From: Micromonospora sp. MA102
Lineage (GTDB): Bacteria > Actinomycetota > Actinomycetes > Mycobacteriales > Micromonosporaceae
Direction of reading: 5' to 3'
NCBI RefSeq assembly: GCF_025460765.1
Contig: NZ_JAMWEG010000004.1
Span: 186,001 to 250,000, forward strand
DNA: 64,000 nucleotides
Part shown: positions 46,049 through 55,345 of the stretch, piece after piece
How positions within the stretch are numbered: the first letter of the stretch is position 1
Layout: the number at the start of each line of letters is the position of its first letter
Position numbers and translations under genes: made by a program
Notes under the pieces: model-generated
Seen by the model: the letters and a program-made list of their open reading frames with translations, nothing else
What the model was told of the DNA's origin: nothing
Databases searched by the model: none

Positions 46049-47218
46049 TCAGGCCCAGACCTGCTGCGGCTCGGCGCGGCGCTCGGCCAGCGACGGGGCC
46101 GCGTCGTACTCGCGGACGATCTCGTAGCGGGTGTTCCGCTCGACCGGGCGGAAGCCCGCGTCCCAGATCAGGTTCAGCAGGTCCTCGCGGTGCATGGTGT
46201 TCGGCGTGCCGTACGAGTCGGCGTCGTGCGTGATCTTGTATTCCACGACGGAGCCGTCCAGGTCGTCGACACCGAAGTTCAGCGACAGCTGCGCCACCGA
46301 GAGGCCGTGCATCACCCAGAAGTTCTTCACGTGCGGCACGTTGTCGAAGAGCAGCCGGGAGACGGCGAACGTCTTCAGCGACTCGGCCGGTGAGGCCATC
46401 GTGGTGCGTGCCTGGATCTTGTTGCGGATCTTGCCGTCCGCCGAGTCCACGAAGTCGTGCTGGTAGCGCAGCGGGATGAAGACCGCGAAGCCGCCGGTCT
46501 CGTCCTGCAGCTCGCGCAGCCGCAGCACGTGGTCGACCCGGTGCCGGGGCTCCTCGATGTGGCCGTACAGCATCGTCGCCGGGGTCTGCATGCCCTTGCT
46601 GTGCGCCAGGGCGTGGATCCGCGACCAGTCCTCCCAGTGGCAGGCGTGGTCGACGATGTGCTGCCGGACCTCCCAGTCGAAGATCTCCGCGCCGCCACCG
46701 GTCAGCGACTCCAGGCCGGCGTCCATCAGCTCGTCGAGGATCTCGTCGGCGCTCAGGCCGCTGATCTTCTCGAACCACTGCACCTCGGTCGCGGTGAAGC
46801 ACTTGAGCTTGACGTTCGGCAGCGCCGCCTTGAGCTCGCGCAGCACCTTCGGGTAGTAGCGCCAGGGCAGGGTCGGGTGCAGGCCGTTGACGATGTGCAG
46901 CTCGGTGAGCTGCTCGTCCTCCATCTCCTTGGCCTTGCGGACCGCCTCGTCGATGCGCATCGTGTAGGCGTCCTTCTCGCCCGGCTTGCGCTGGAACGAG
47001 CAGTACGCGCACGAGGCGGAGCAGACGTTCGTCAGGTTGAGGTGCCGGTTGACGTTGAACATCACCCGGTCACCGTTCATCTCGGTGCGCTTGTGGTGGG
47101 CCAGTCGCCCCAGCCAGGCGAGGTCGTCGCTCTCGTAGAGGGCGATGCCGTCCGCGCGGGTGAGCCGCTCCCCCGCGTAGACCTTCGCTTCGAGCTCGCG
47201 CTTGAGTCCGGCGTCCAT
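46049..47218 (-). CDS. mqnE: Aminodeoxyfutalosine synthase
   Basis: Radical-SAM enzyme that joins the MqnA product to SAM-derived adenosyl, forming aminodeoxyfutalosine. It has 389 residues from the ATG at 47218; the N-terminus MDAGLKRELEAKVYAGERLT matches actinobacterial MqnE, so the longer GTG reading is not used. The cluster motif is CSASCAYCSFQR near residue 68. LHIVNGLHPTLPWRYY and TPATMLYGHIEEPRHR are family signatures. It heads a run with three small membrane-protein genes. Confidence 0.95.
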   Translation of the reverse strand: MDAGLKRELEAKVYAGERLTRADGIALYESDDLAWLGRLAHHKRTEMNGDRVMFNVNRHLNLTNVCSASCAYCSFQRKPGEKDAYTMRIDEAVRKAKEMEDEQLTELHIVNGLHPTLPWRYYPKVLRELKAALPNVKLKCFTATEVQWFEKISGLSADEILDELMDAGLESLTGGGAEIFDWEVRQHIVDHACHWEDWSRIHALAHSKGMQTPATMLYGHIEEPRHRVDHVLRLRELQDETGGFAVFIPLRYQHDFVDSADGKIRNKIQARTTMASPAESLKTFAVSRLLFDNVPHVKNFWVMHGLSVAQLSLNFGVDDLDGSVVEYKITHDADSYGTPNTMHREDLLNLIWDAGFRPVERNTRYEIVREYDAAPSLAERRAEPQQVWA

Positions 47219-47442
47219 CGAAAGCCACGTCCCTTCCACCTGCGGTCCCGGTCGAGCGTACGTCGCGCGCCCGACGACCCGGCGACCCGGTCAACCGCAG
47301 CGGCCGACTTCACCGGACTCCCGGCCGGCCGTCACCCTCCGCACATCGACATAGCTGCGTTGGTGAGGTAAGACAGGATGGGGCGGAACACACACCGGTA
47401 CCGTCCTGGCCCAGCGCGCCCACCTCGCGCGGAAGGCACCAG
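47219..47442. promoter_or_regulatory. Divergent region mqnE / NlpC-P60 gene
   Basis: 224 bases between divergent genes, so promoters for both should lie here. I searched for a c-di-AMP riboswitch, often found before actinobacterial cell-wall hydrolases, and saw none. No confident promoter hexamers were assigned. Confidence 0.4.
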
Positions 47443-49050
47443 ATGACGGGGAGCGGAATGGTCGAGAGCACCCAGGGCCGAAACCGACGAAACCGGATTC
47501 CGGTGATCTCGCCGGTGCTGCGCCCGGCGCTCTGGTCCGCCCTGCTCGGGGCGGTCGCCGCCGCGGCGCTGGCCACCCCGGCCTGGGCCGACCCGCTGCC
47601 CGACACCGTCCCCGACACCGGCTCCCGTCCCCGGGCCGCCGGCACCCTCCAACTTCCCTCGGCGCCCGGCGCCGTCCCGGGGCTGCCCGGCACGGTGACC
47701 GGCGTGCCCGGCACGGTGACCGGCCGCCCCGGCACCACTCCGGGCCTCCCCACCGGCGTCACCAACCCCGCCGACGGCCCGTTGATCGCCCAGATCAACC
47801 AGGTCGACGCCCAGGTCGCCCAGCTCGGCGACACCCTGCTCAGCATCAAGGGCGAGCGGGACACCGCGCAGGCCGACCTGGCGCTGGCCGCCGCCCGGCT
47901 GAAGGAGGCCCAGGAAGCGCTCGTCCGGGCCCAGGAGAACGCGAAGACCGCCGCCGCCGACGCGGTCAAGGCCGACGCCGCGCTGCCGCCCGGTGAGTTC
48001 GGGGCCAGCCTGCGCGACCTGGCCAACCTCCAGCGCATCACCCGGGGCGACAAGGCCGAGGGCGCCACCACCGCCGTCACCGGCGAGCTGACCCGGGCCA
48101 CCACCGCCGAACAGGTCGCCCGCCAGGCGCACGCCTCGGCCGAGCGGCGCGCGGCCGAGAAGACCGCGGAGTACACCCGGGTCGAGACCGACCTGCACAA
48201 GCAGGAAGCCACGCTGCTCAAGCTCCGCAGGGACAACGCCGCCAAGCTGCGGGAGATCGAGCGCCGCGAGGACGCCGCCGAACAGCAGATCGGCAGCTCG
48301 TACGTCGTCAACCAGAGCGTCAGCGGGCGGGTCGCCGACCCGCGGGCGCTGGCCGCGGTGCGCTACGCCCTCGCCCAGCTCGGCGACCCCTACCTCTGGG
48401 CGGCCGAGGGGCCGGACCGGTTCGACTGCTCCGGGCTGATGCTCGCCTCCTACCAGGCGGCCGGCTACCACGGCCTGCCCCGCGTCTCCCGGGACCAGTA
48501 CTACGCCACCCGGTCCCGCACGGTCGACCCCAACGCGCTCCTCCCCGGTGACCTGCTCTTCTTCGCCTCGGGCAGCAGCTGGACGAGCATCCACCACGTC
48601 ACCATGTACATCGGCAACGGCAAGATGGTCGAGGCGCCGCGGACCGGCGACGTCGTCAAGATCTCCGTGGTCCGTTGGTCCCGGCTCTACGCGGCCACCC
48701 GGGTGATCGGCGCGGTCCCCGCCCCGGCCACCCCGGCACCGGTCCCGACGCCGCCGACCACCCCGCCGAAGCCCAGCGCGACGCCCAAGCCGACCCGGAC
48801 GCCCACGCCGAAGCCCACGACGCCCAAGCCGACGAAGACGGCCACGCCGAAGCCGACGCCGAGCACGTCCAGCCCGACGCCCACCCCGTCGACCTCGCCG
48901 AGCACCTCGCCGTCGCCCACGCCGAGCCCGTCCGACACGTCCAGCCCGTCGCCGACCAGCACCGGGAGCGCGGACCCGACCGACGGCGCCGCGGACCCGA
49001 CCGGCAGCACGGCCGGGAGCACCTCGGCGAGCGCGAGCGCCACCGACTGA
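47443..49050 (+). CDS. Secreted NlpC/P60 peptidoglycan hydrolase with Pro/Thr/Ser-rich tail
   Basis: 535-residue protein related to RipA-like D,L-endopeptidases. After a basic N-terminus and hydrophobic signal segment (ALLGAVAAAALATPAWAD) there is a Pro/Gly/Thr linker, then about 190 residues of coiled coil with IAQINQVDAQVAQLGDTLL. The NlpC/P60 domain has Cys329 in RFDCSGLM, His385 in HHVTMYIG and Glu397 in MVEAPRTG. The last about 110 residues are Pro/Thr/Ser-rich (TPKPTRTPTPKPT). The ATG at 47443 follows GGAAGG. It is divergent from mqnE; no c-di-AMP riboswitch was seen upstream. Confidence 0.88.
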   Translation: MTGSGMVESTQGRNRRNRIPVISPVLRPALWSALLGAVAAAALATPAWADPLPDTVPDTGSRPRAAGTLQLPSAPGAVPGLPGTVTGVPGTVTGRPGTTPGLPTGVTNPADGPLIAQINQVDAQVAQLGDTLLSIKGERDTAQADLALAAARLKEAQEALVRAQENAKTAAADAVKADAALPPGEFGASLRDLANLQRITRGDKAEGATTAVTGELTRATTAEQVARQAHASAERRAAEKTAEYTRVETDLHKQEATLLKLRRDNAAKLREIERREDAAEQQIGSSYVVNQSVSGRVADPRALAAVRYALAQLGDPYLWAAEGPDRFDCSGLMLASYQAAGYHGLPRVSRDQYYATRSRTVDPNALLPGDLLFFASGSSWTSIHHVTMYIGNGKMVEAPRTGDVVKISVVRWSRLYAATRVIGAVPAPATPAPVPTPPTTPPKPSATPKPTRTPTPKPTTPKPTKTATPKPTPSTSSPTPTPSTSPSTSPSPTPSPSDTSSPSPTSTGSADPTDGAADPTGSTAGSTSASASATD

Positions 49051-49160
49051 CCCAACCGTCCGCTCCGGCTGTGCTCCCGGGCCGGAATGTGGCACGGTGA
49101 GATCCAGGCACGCCCGGCCGGCGCCACGGTCGGGGGCGAGCGTGGGCGCGGAGGGGCGAG

Positions 49161-50456
49161 ATGGGCGAGCAGGACGTTCCGGCGAAGACGGTCCACCCCG
49201 GATCCGCGCCCGAGGCCGCCGACGACCGGCCGGCCGACCCCGCGGAGGAGCGGCCGGGCCAGGACGCCCCGGTGGCCGTCGCCCGGGCCCGGGTGAGCGT
49301 CGCCGGCGCCGCCGTGCCACCGCAGGCCGAGGAGCGGCCGAGCACACCGGCCAGCGCCACCACGTACCGGGCGGGCGGCCCGGCGGAGTCGGTCCCGGCG
49401 CTCGACCGGCGCCAGCCCGGCGCCTCCGTCCCGCCGCCGTCGACCTGGTCCGCCTTCACCGCCGCCGAACGCCCCGGGGCGCCGGCGTCCGGGCCCGCCC
49501 AGCCGCAGGCCGCGAAGACCGCCGTCCCCGCTCAGGCGCAGGCACGGGCCAGCGCGTCGGTCCCCGGGCTGACCCGGGCCTCGGCCGACGAGGTCGCCGC
49601 CGCGGTCGCCGGGACGTCCGGCAGCGCCAAGGTCTACCGGGCCGGCCCGGTCAATCCCGAACCGCCGGAGCCGGCCCAGCCGCCGGAGCCGGCCCAGCCC
49701 CCGACGCCGCCCGTGCCGGAGCCCGAGCCGGCGCCGACGCCCGTACCGGGTCCGAACCCGCCCTCCCCGGCGCCGCCCGGGCCGGCGCCGGAGCCCCCGT
49801 TCCGGCCGGCGCCCCCGGTGCCCGCACCGCCGCCGGGCCCGACCCCGCCGGGACCGGTGCCCCCGGTGCCGGGGCCGCCGGTGCCGCCGCCGGGACCGCC
49901 GGTGCCGCCGCCTCCGTCGCCACCCGGCCCGATGCCCGCGCCGCCGTTCCCGCCGCCGCCCGCCATGGCCGGCGTACCGGGGTCGACGCCGCTCGCGGGC
50001 TCCGGGGAGCCGGAGGTGCCCGCCACGCCGTGGGCCGCGGGGCCGTCCGCCGCGCCACCGCCGCCCAGCGCGCCACCGGTGGTGCCCGCCCCGGCCCTGC
50101 CGGCCTGGCCGTCGTCGACCAGAGCCACCGGGTACGGGTCCGCCGGCCACATCCCGGGGCCGGCCGCCCCGGCGAACGGCCCCGCCGGCAGCGTGTACGG
50201 CGGCGGCACCGAGGGGCCCGGCTTCGCCACGGTCTCCTTCCCGCAGGGCAACCCGCTGGAGAACTCCGGCTCGCTGACCGGGCACATCCTGGCCCAGGGC
50301 TGGACCGAGGACGCCCCGGCGACCCGGTCGAGCAACACCAGGGTGGTGATCGTCCTGGCCGGCGCGCTGGCGCTGCTGGTCGCGATCAGCCTCGTGGTGG
50401 TCTTCCTGGCCAACGACGCGCTCAGCGGGATCACCGGCGCCGCGCTGACCAGGTGA
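49161..50456 (+). CDS. Proline-rich membrane protein of unknown function
   Basis: 431-residue protein. The N-terminal about 160 residues are Ala/Pro/Glu-rich. Then come about 100 residues of dense Pro repeats (PEPPEPAQPPEPAQPP and GPPVPPPGPPVPPPP). A single hydrophobic helix lies near the C-terminus (VVIVLAGALALLVAISLVVV), so most of the protein is probably cytoplasmic. No catalytic motif was found. The ATG at 49161 follows GAGGGG. It lies next to the NlpC/P60 gene and may also belong to envelope biology, but that is only context. Confidence 0.7.
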   Translation: MGEQDVPAKTVHPGSAPEAADDRPADPAEERPGQDAPVAVARARVSVAGAAVPPQAEERPSTPASATTYRAGGPAESVPALDRRQPGASVPPPSTWSAFTAAERPGAPASGPAQPQAAKTAVPAQAQARASASVPGLTRASADEVAAAVAGTSGSAKVYRAGPVNPEPPEPAQPPEPAQPPTPPVPEPEPAPTPVPGPNPPSPAPPGPAPEPPFRPAPPVPAPPPGPTPPGPVPPVPGPPVPPPGPPVPPPPSPPGPMPAPPFPPPPAMAGVPGSTPLAGSGEPEVPATPWAAGPSAAPPPPSAPPVVPAPALPAWPSSTRATGYGSAGHIPGPAAPANGPAGSVYGGGTEGPGFATVSFPQGNPLENSGSLTGHILAQGWTEDAPATRSSNTRVVIVLAGALALLVAISLVVVFLANDALSGITGAALTR

Positions 50457-50642
50457 TCGGGGTGAGCCCGCCCACTACGTCCTCGCGGCGCGGTGGCGGG
50501 TTCGCCACATCGCCGTACACTTGTCGAGATCACTGACCTGGCGCGCCCGTTGCGCGCCCATGGGCGATCTTGCGGGCGAATCGGCGGCGTCACGAAGCCG
50601 CGGCGGCCATCGCGAAGATGCGCCCCGCTCGAAAGGCATTTC

Positions 50643-52616
50643 TTGACCACGTTCGCTGCCACCGGCACGTCCCCGTCCGCCGACCCCACCGTCGACACCC
50701 CTGACTTCGCCGCCCTCGGCCTGCCCCGCCAGCTGGTCGAGGCGCTCGCCCGGCAGGGCATCACCACCCCGTTCGAGATCCAGCGGGCCACCGTGCCGGA
50801 CGCCCTCGCCGGGCGTGACGTGCTCGGCCGCGGCCAGACCGGCTCGGGCAAGACCCTCGCCTTCGGCCTGCCGGTGATCGCCCGCCTCGCGGAGCGCAAC
50901 CGGGCCCGGCCGCTGCACCCGCGTGCCCTGGTCCTGGTGCCGACCCGCGAGCTGGCCATGCAGGTCAACGACGCGCTGGTGCCGCTCGGCAAGGCGGTCG
51001 GCATCTTCCTGAAGACCGCCGTCGGCGGTGTCCCGTACGACCGGCAGATCGACGCGCTGCGCCGCGGCGTGGAGATCGTCGTGGCCACCCCCGGGCGGCT
51101 CGGCGACCTGATCGAGCGGGGCGTCTGCAGACTCGACGACGTCGAGATCACCGTGCTGGACGAGGCCGACCAGATGGCCGACATGGGCTTCCTGCCCGAG
51201 GTCACCAAGCTGCTGGCGAAGACGCCGGCGGACGCCCAGCGGCTGCTCTTCTCGGCCACGCTGGACAACGACGTCGACAGCCTCGTCAAGCGGTTCATGA
51301 CCGACCCGGTCACCCACTCGACCGCGCCGGCGACCGCGGCCGTGTCCACCATGGACCACCACCTGCTGCTGATCCCGCCGCACGACAAGTTCGCCGTGGC
51401 GGCGTCCATCGCGGCGCGCGAGGGTCGCACGATGCTCTTCGCGCGTACCCAGCTCGGCGTCGACCGGCTGGTCGAGCAGCTCGCCGCCGTCGGCGTGCGA
51501 GCCGGCGGCCTGCACGGCGGCAAGACCCAGCGGATGCGCACCCGCACCCTGGCCGAGTTCCGCGAGGGACGGATGAACGTGCTGGTCGCCACCGACGTGG
51601 CGGCCCGCGGCATCCACGTCGACGGCGTGACGCTGGTGCTGCACGTGGACCCGCCCAAGGACCCGAAGGACTACCTGCACCGGGCGGGTCGCACCGCGCG
51701 GGCCGGTGAGTCCGGCGCGGTCGCGACGCTGGTGCTGCCGAAGCAGCGCCGGACCACGCTCGCCATGCTGGAGAAGGCGGGCGTCGAGCCGGCCGAAGCC
51801 CGGGTCCGCGCCGGTGACGAGGCGCTGGCCGAGCTGACGGGCGCCCGCGAGCCCAGCGGCGTGCCGGTCCGCGAGGAGCCGGAACCCCGCCGGGGCGGCC
51901 CGCGCCGCTTCGGCGACCGGGACGGGCGCGGCGAGCGGCGCTTCGGCGACCGGCCGACCGGCCGCGGTTTCGACCGGGGCGAGCGCCGCCACGACGACCG
52001 CCCGGCCGGCGGCCGCGGCTACGACCGGCCCACCGGCGAGCGGCGCTTCGACCGCGACGACCGGGGCTTCGGCGAGCGGCGCCAGGCGGACCGGGGCGGA
52101 TTCGACCGGGACGCGCGCGGGGACCGGCGCTTCGGCGACCGCGACGAGCGCGGCTCCGGCCGGCCCTCGGGCGACCGCCCCTTCGCCGAGCGGACCGGGC
52201 GCGACGAGCACCGGCCGACCGGCGCCGGTCGCGGCTACGACCGGGACGCGCGCGGCGACCGGCGGCACGACGACCGGCCCAGCGGCGGGCGCGCCTACGG
52301 CGACCGGGCCAGCGGCGGCGGGTACGGCGACCGGGACGGCGCACGCCGCTACGGCGACCGGCCGACCGGCGGCGGTTACGGCGATCGGGACGGCGCACGG
52401 ACCCACAGCGACCGGCCCACCGGCGCGCGCGGGCACGGCGACCACGGCCGCCGCTACGAGGACCGCCCGCAGGGCGAGCGTCGCTTCGGCGAGCGGGGCG
52501 AGTTCCGCCCGGCCGAGCGCCGGGGCGGCTTCCGGCCGGAGGCCCGGGGCCGGGACGACCGGCCGCGCGACGACCGGCGCGGCTTCGGCGGCCGTGCGCC
52601 GGCCCGCACCCACTGA
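50643..52616 (+). CDS. DEAD-box RNA helicase with RGG-like disordered tail
   Basis: 657-residue SF2 helicase. Motifs seen: the Q motif GITTPFEIQ, motif I GRGQTGSGKT, PTRELAMQV, motif II VLDEADQMADMGF, motif III SAT, and YLHRAGRTARAG. After about residue 400 there is a tail of some 250 residues built from repeats such as RRFGDR and GRGYDR, rich in Arg, Gly and Asp. The start is taken as TTG 50643, because GAAAGG lies seven bases upstream and the N-terminus LTTFAATGTSPSADP looks natural; a GTG at 50493 is the alternative. Long 5-prime leaders are common for such cold-adaptive helicases. Confidence 0.9.
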   Translation: MTTFAATGTSPSADPTVDTPDFAALGLPRQLVEALARQGITTPFEIQRATVPDALAGRDVLGRGQTGSGKTLAFGLPVIARLAERNRARPLHPRALVLVPTRELAMQVNDALVPLGKAVGIFLKTAVGGVPYDRQIDALRRGVEIVVATPGRLGDLIERGVCRLDDVEITVLDEADQMADMGFLPEVTKLLAKTPADAQRLLFSATLDNDVDSLVKRFMTDPVTHSTAPATAAVSTMDHHLLLIPPHDKFAVAASIAAREGRTMLFARTQLGVDRLVEQLAAVGVRAGGLHGGKTQRMRTRTLAEFREGRMNVLVATDVAARGIHVDGVTLVLHVDPPKDPKDYLHRAGRTARAGESGAVATLVLPKQRRTTLAMLEKAGVEPAEARVRAGDEALAELTGAREPSGVPVREEPEPRRGGPRRFGDRDGRGERRFGDRPTGRGFDRGERRHDDRPAGGRGYDRPTGERRFDRDDRGFGERRQADRGGFDRDARGDRRFGDRDERGSGRPSGDRPFAERTGRDEHRPTGAGRGYDRDARGDRRHDDRPSGGRAYGDRASGGGYGDRDGARRYGDRPTGGGYGDRDGARTHSDRPTGARGHGDHGRRYEDRPQGERRFGERGEFRPAERRGGFRPEARGRDDRPRDDRRGFGGRAPARTH

Positions 52617-52634
52617 CCGGAGCCGCCACACTCA

Positions 52635-52678
52635 CGCGAACGCCGCCGTCGAGCCACCGCTCGGCGGCGGCGTTCGCG
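52635..52678 (+). terminator. Terminator after the DEAD-box helicase gene
   Basis: A 14-base perfect inverted repeat (CGCGAACGCCGCCG at 52635-52648 and its complement at 52665-52678) encloses a smaller CGAG/CTCG hairpin, 19 bases past the stop. Confidence 0.78.
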
Positions 52679-52707
52679 CATCCGCTGCCGGTGTCCGCCC
52701 GCTCGCG

Positions 52708-52713
52708 TAACGT
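52708..52713 (+). promoter_or_regulatory. Candidate -10 box for a leaderless transcript
   Basis: TAACGT ends seven bases before the ATG at 52721, the spacing expected if transcription starts at the start codon itself. No ribosome site is seen in front of this gene, which supports the idea. Confidence 0.45.
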
Positions 52714-52720
52714 CCGGTTC

Positions 52721-53350
52721 ATGCCGACCATGCCGAAGTCGCTGTTCTGGACCCGGACCGACACCGCCGGCTCGGAGCACGTGCTGCTCGACGACCGGCA
52801 GGGGCTGACCGCGCAGGGCGTGGCGCTGGCCGTCGATCCCATCCCGTACACCTGCCGCTACCAGCTCACCGTGGGCGCGGACTGGTCGACCAGCCGGCTG
52901 GAGGTCACCGCGGAGGGCGCGGGCTGGTCGCGGAGCGTACGCCTGGAACGGGGTGGGGACGGGTGGCGGGTGCGCACCGGCGAGGAGGGTGACCTGGACG
53001 CGGCGTTGCGCGCGGCCGGTCATCCGCCGGCCGGGTTGCCGGGCACCGACGACCCGGGCCGGCTGGACGCGGCGCTCGACGTCGACCTGGGCGGCTCGCC
53101 GCTGACCAACACCCTGCCGGTCCGCCGGCTCGACCTGGGTCGGGCCCCGGCCGACCAGCCGCGCACCGTGACCGTCGCGTGGGTGCTGCTGCCCGGCCTG
53201 GCGGTGCTCCCCGCCGAGCAGGTCTACAGCTCGCTCGGCCCGGGCCGGGTCCGCTACGCCAGCGGCTCCTTCACGGCCGACCTGGACGTGGACCAGGAGG
53301 GTTACGTGGTGCGCTACCCGGGGCTGGCGGAGCGGATCGACCCGCGCTGA
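52721..53350 (+). CDS. Putative glycolipid-binding family protein
   Basis: 209-residue beta-rich cytoplasmic protein with no signal peptide. The pattern (SLFWTRTDTAGSEHVLLDD at the start, then CRYQLTVGADWSTSRLEVT, NTLPVRRLDLG and VLLPGLAVLPAEQVYSSLG) fits the putative glycolipid-binding family (DUF1089-like). The closing block YASGSFTADLDVDQEGYVVR plus YPGLAERI is typical. Its ligand is not known. The start could also be ATG 52730. Confidence 0.75.
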   Translation: MPTMPKSLFWTRTDTAGSEHVLLDDRQGLTAQGVALAVDPIPYTCRYQLTVGADWSTSRLEVTAEGAGWSRSVRLERGGDGWRVRTGEEGDLDAALRAAGHPPAGLPGTDDPGRLDAALDVDLGGSPLTNTLPVRRLDLGRAPADQPRTVTVAWVLLPGLAVLPAEQVYSSLGPGRVRYASGSFTADLDVDQEGYVVRYPGLAERIDPR

Positions 53351-53354
53351 CGGC

Positions 53355-54446
53355 TCAGGCCGGCCAGGCGCCGGTGGCCAGGAAGCGGTCGATGGTGGCC
53401 AGGTGCGGGGCGAGGTCGAGGCCCTGCGCGGCCACCCACCCGTCGTCGTAGTAGGTGTGCGCGTAGCGGTCGCCCGGGTCGCAGATCAGGGTGACCACCG
53501 AGCCGGTCCGGCCGGCGGCCAGCAGCTCCGCGATCAGCGCGAAGGCGCCCCAGAGGTTGGTGCCGGTGGAACCGCCCACCCGGCGGCCGAGCACCGCCGA
53601 GCCGGCCCGCATGGCGGCCAGCGAGGCGGCGTCCGGCACCTGCATCATCCGGTCCACCACGCTGGGCAGGAAGGACGCCTCGACGCAGGGCCGGCCGATG
53701 CCCTCGATCCGGGAGCCCTTGTCGGTGCGGACCGACCAGTCGCCGGCCTGCCACGCCGGGTAGAACGCGGAGTTCTCCGGGTCGACCACGCAGAGCTTGG
53801 TGGGCAGCCGGCGGTAGCGGGCGTACCGGCCGATGGTCGCGCTGGTGCCGCCGGTGCCGGCGCCCACCACGATCCAGGCCGGCACGGGGTGCCGTTCCAG
53901 GGCGAGCTGCGCGTAGATCGACTCGGCGATGTTGTTGTTGCCCCGCCAGTCGGTGGCCCGCTCGGCGTAGGTGAACTGGTCCATGTAGTGCCCGCCGCTG
54001 TCCTCGGCGAGCCAGCGCGCCTCGATGACCACCTTGGCCGGGTCCCGTACCAGGTGGCAGCGGCCGCCCTGGAACTCGATCTGGGCGATCTTCTCGGGCG
54101 ACGTGGTGGCCGGCATGACCGCGATGAACGGCAGCCCGAGCATCCGCGCGAAGTACGCCTCGGAGACCGCGGTCGAGCCGGAGGACGCCTCGACGACTGT
54201 GGTCTCCGGGCCGATCCACCCGTTGCAGAGCCCGTACAGGAACAGCGACCGGGCCAGCCGGTGCTTGAGCGAGCCGGTGGGGTGCACCGACTCGTCCTTG
54301 AGATAGAGGTCGATGCCCCACTCCCGGGGCAGCGGGAAGGGCAGGAGGTGGGTGTCGGCGGAGCGGTTGGCGTCCGCCTCGACCGTGGCGATGGCCTCGG
54401 TCACCCAGCTCCGGCTGGCCTCGTCACACCGGTCGAGATGAGTCAC
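53355..54446 (-). CDS. PLP-dependent cysteine synthase/desulfhydrase family protein (Cds1-like)
   Basis: 363-residue fold-type II PLP enzyme. The PLP lysine is in [15 protein letters not shown], the phosphate loop is [14 protein letters not shown], and [16 protein letters not shown] is the substrate loop. The block [15 protein letters not shown], with an ATDW before it, is typical of the Cds1 class, shown in mycobacteria to release H2S from cysteine. It could alternatively be a cysteine synthase. Start is GTG 54446, ten bases after the SDR stop. It lies in a run with an Lrp-type regulator. Confidence 0.82.
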   Translation of the reverse strand: MTHLDRCDEASRSWVTEAIATVEADANRSADTHLLPFPLPREWGIDLYLKDESVHPTGSLKHRLARSLFLYGLCNGWIGPETTVVEASSGSTAVSEAYFARMLGLPFIAVMPATTSPEKIAQIEFQGGRCHLVRDPAKVVIEARWLAEDSGGHYMDQFTYAERATDWRGNNNIAESIYAQLALERHPVPAWIVVGAGTGGTSATIGRYARYRRLPTKLCVVDPENSAFYPAWQAGDWSVRTDKGSRIEGIGRPCVEASFLPSVVDRMMQVPDAASLAAMRAGSAVLGRRVGGSTGTNLWGAFALIAELLAAGRTGSVVTLICDPGDRYAHTYYDDGWVAAQGLDLAPHLATIDRFLATGAWPA

Positions 54447-54456
54447 GCCGGCAACG

Positions 54457-55299
54457 TTACAAGCGAGGCCCGCTCGCCTCGGGACCCGCCCGGCGCGCCT
54501 GCCGGCGCTGGCCGGCCCGGCCGGCGGCCCGGACCACCGGGGTGAGGGCCAGGGCGAGCCGGGGGAAGGCGTCCAGGAGCCGCACCTGGGCGCCGCGCCA
54601 GCGCGGCAGGCTGACCACCGGCCGGGGTCGCCGGGCCAGCCGCACGGCCCGCGCGGCGACCCGCTCCGGGGTGAGCAGCGACCCGGTGAAGGACGCCAGG
54701 GCTCCCGGGTCGTCGAGCTTGTCGTGCAGCATCGGCGTCCAGATCCCGTCCGGGCAGAGGCACGACACGTGTACGCCCCGGACACCGGCCATCCGCAGGT
54801 CGGCGAGGGTGCCGAGGCTGAACGCCAGCAGGGCGTGCTTGCTGGCCGCGTAGACGGTCTCGCCGGGTGCGGCGATCAGCCCGGCCAGCGAGACGACGTT
54901 GAGCACGTGGCCGTGGCCCTGCGCCCGCATGACCGCCAGGGCCGCGTGGGTGCCGTTCATCGCACCCAGCGCGTTCACCTCGACGAGCCGGCGCCGGGTC
55001 GCCGCGTCGTGCGTCCAGGACGGCCCGGTGGCCAGGATGCCGGCGTTGTTGACCCAGAGCGCGAGCCCGCCCGGCACCCCGGCCGCCTCGGCGGCCACCG
55101 TCGCGCAGGCCGCCTCGTCGCGGACGTCGAGCGGGCGGGACCAGCCACCGAGCGGTGCCGCCGCGGTGGCCACGGCATCGGCGTCCAGATCGGTGAGCAG
55201 CACCGGCCAGCCGTCGGCGTGCAGCGCGGCGGCGATCGCCCGGCCGAGGCCGCCGGCCGCCCCGGTCACCACGGCGGCGCCCCGCCCCGGAGTCGTCAT
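54457..55299 (-). CDS. Short-chain dehydrogenase/reductase
   Basis: 280-residue classical SDR. The NAD(P)-binding motif is [20 protein letters not shown] appears in [12 protein letters not shown], and the active site is Ser in [13 protein letters not shown] with YAASKH. The C-terminal about 60 residues are Arg/Pro-rich ([16 protein letters not shown]), as in steroid- or lipid-acting SDRs. The substrate is unknown. It lies between the Lrp regulator (46 bases) and the Cds1-like gene (ten bases) on the same strand. Confidence 0.88.
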   Translation of the reverse strand: MTTPGRGAAVVTGAAGGLGRAIAAALHADGWPVLLTDLDADAVATAAAPLGGWSRPLDVRDEAACATVAAEAAGVPGGLALWVNNAGILATGPSWTHDAATRRRLVEVNALGAMNGTHAALAVMRAQGHGHVLNVVSLAGLIAAPGETVYAASKHALLAFSLGTLADLRMAGVRGVHVSCLCPDGIWTPMLHDKLDDPGALASFTGSLLTPERVAARAVRLARRPRPVVSLPRWRGAQVRLLDAFPRLALALTPVVRAAGRAGQRRQARRAGPEASGPRL

Positions 55300-55345
55300 C
55301 GGCGCACGGTAGCGCCCCGGGGGCGGCCGGGACCAGAGCGAGCGG

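Noticed and set aside
47241..47442. Possible c-di-AMP riboswitch before the NlpC/P60 gene
   Set aside because: Expected conserved motifs of the ydaO class were not found.
48700..49040. Short tandem repeats that could look like CRISPR
   Set aside because: They are codon-level Pro/Thr/Ser repeats inside the NlpC/P60 tail, with no regular spacer structure.
49660..49960. GC-rich tandem repeat stretch in the proline-rich protein
   Set aside because: It is in-frame low-complexity coding sequence, not a separate repeat array.
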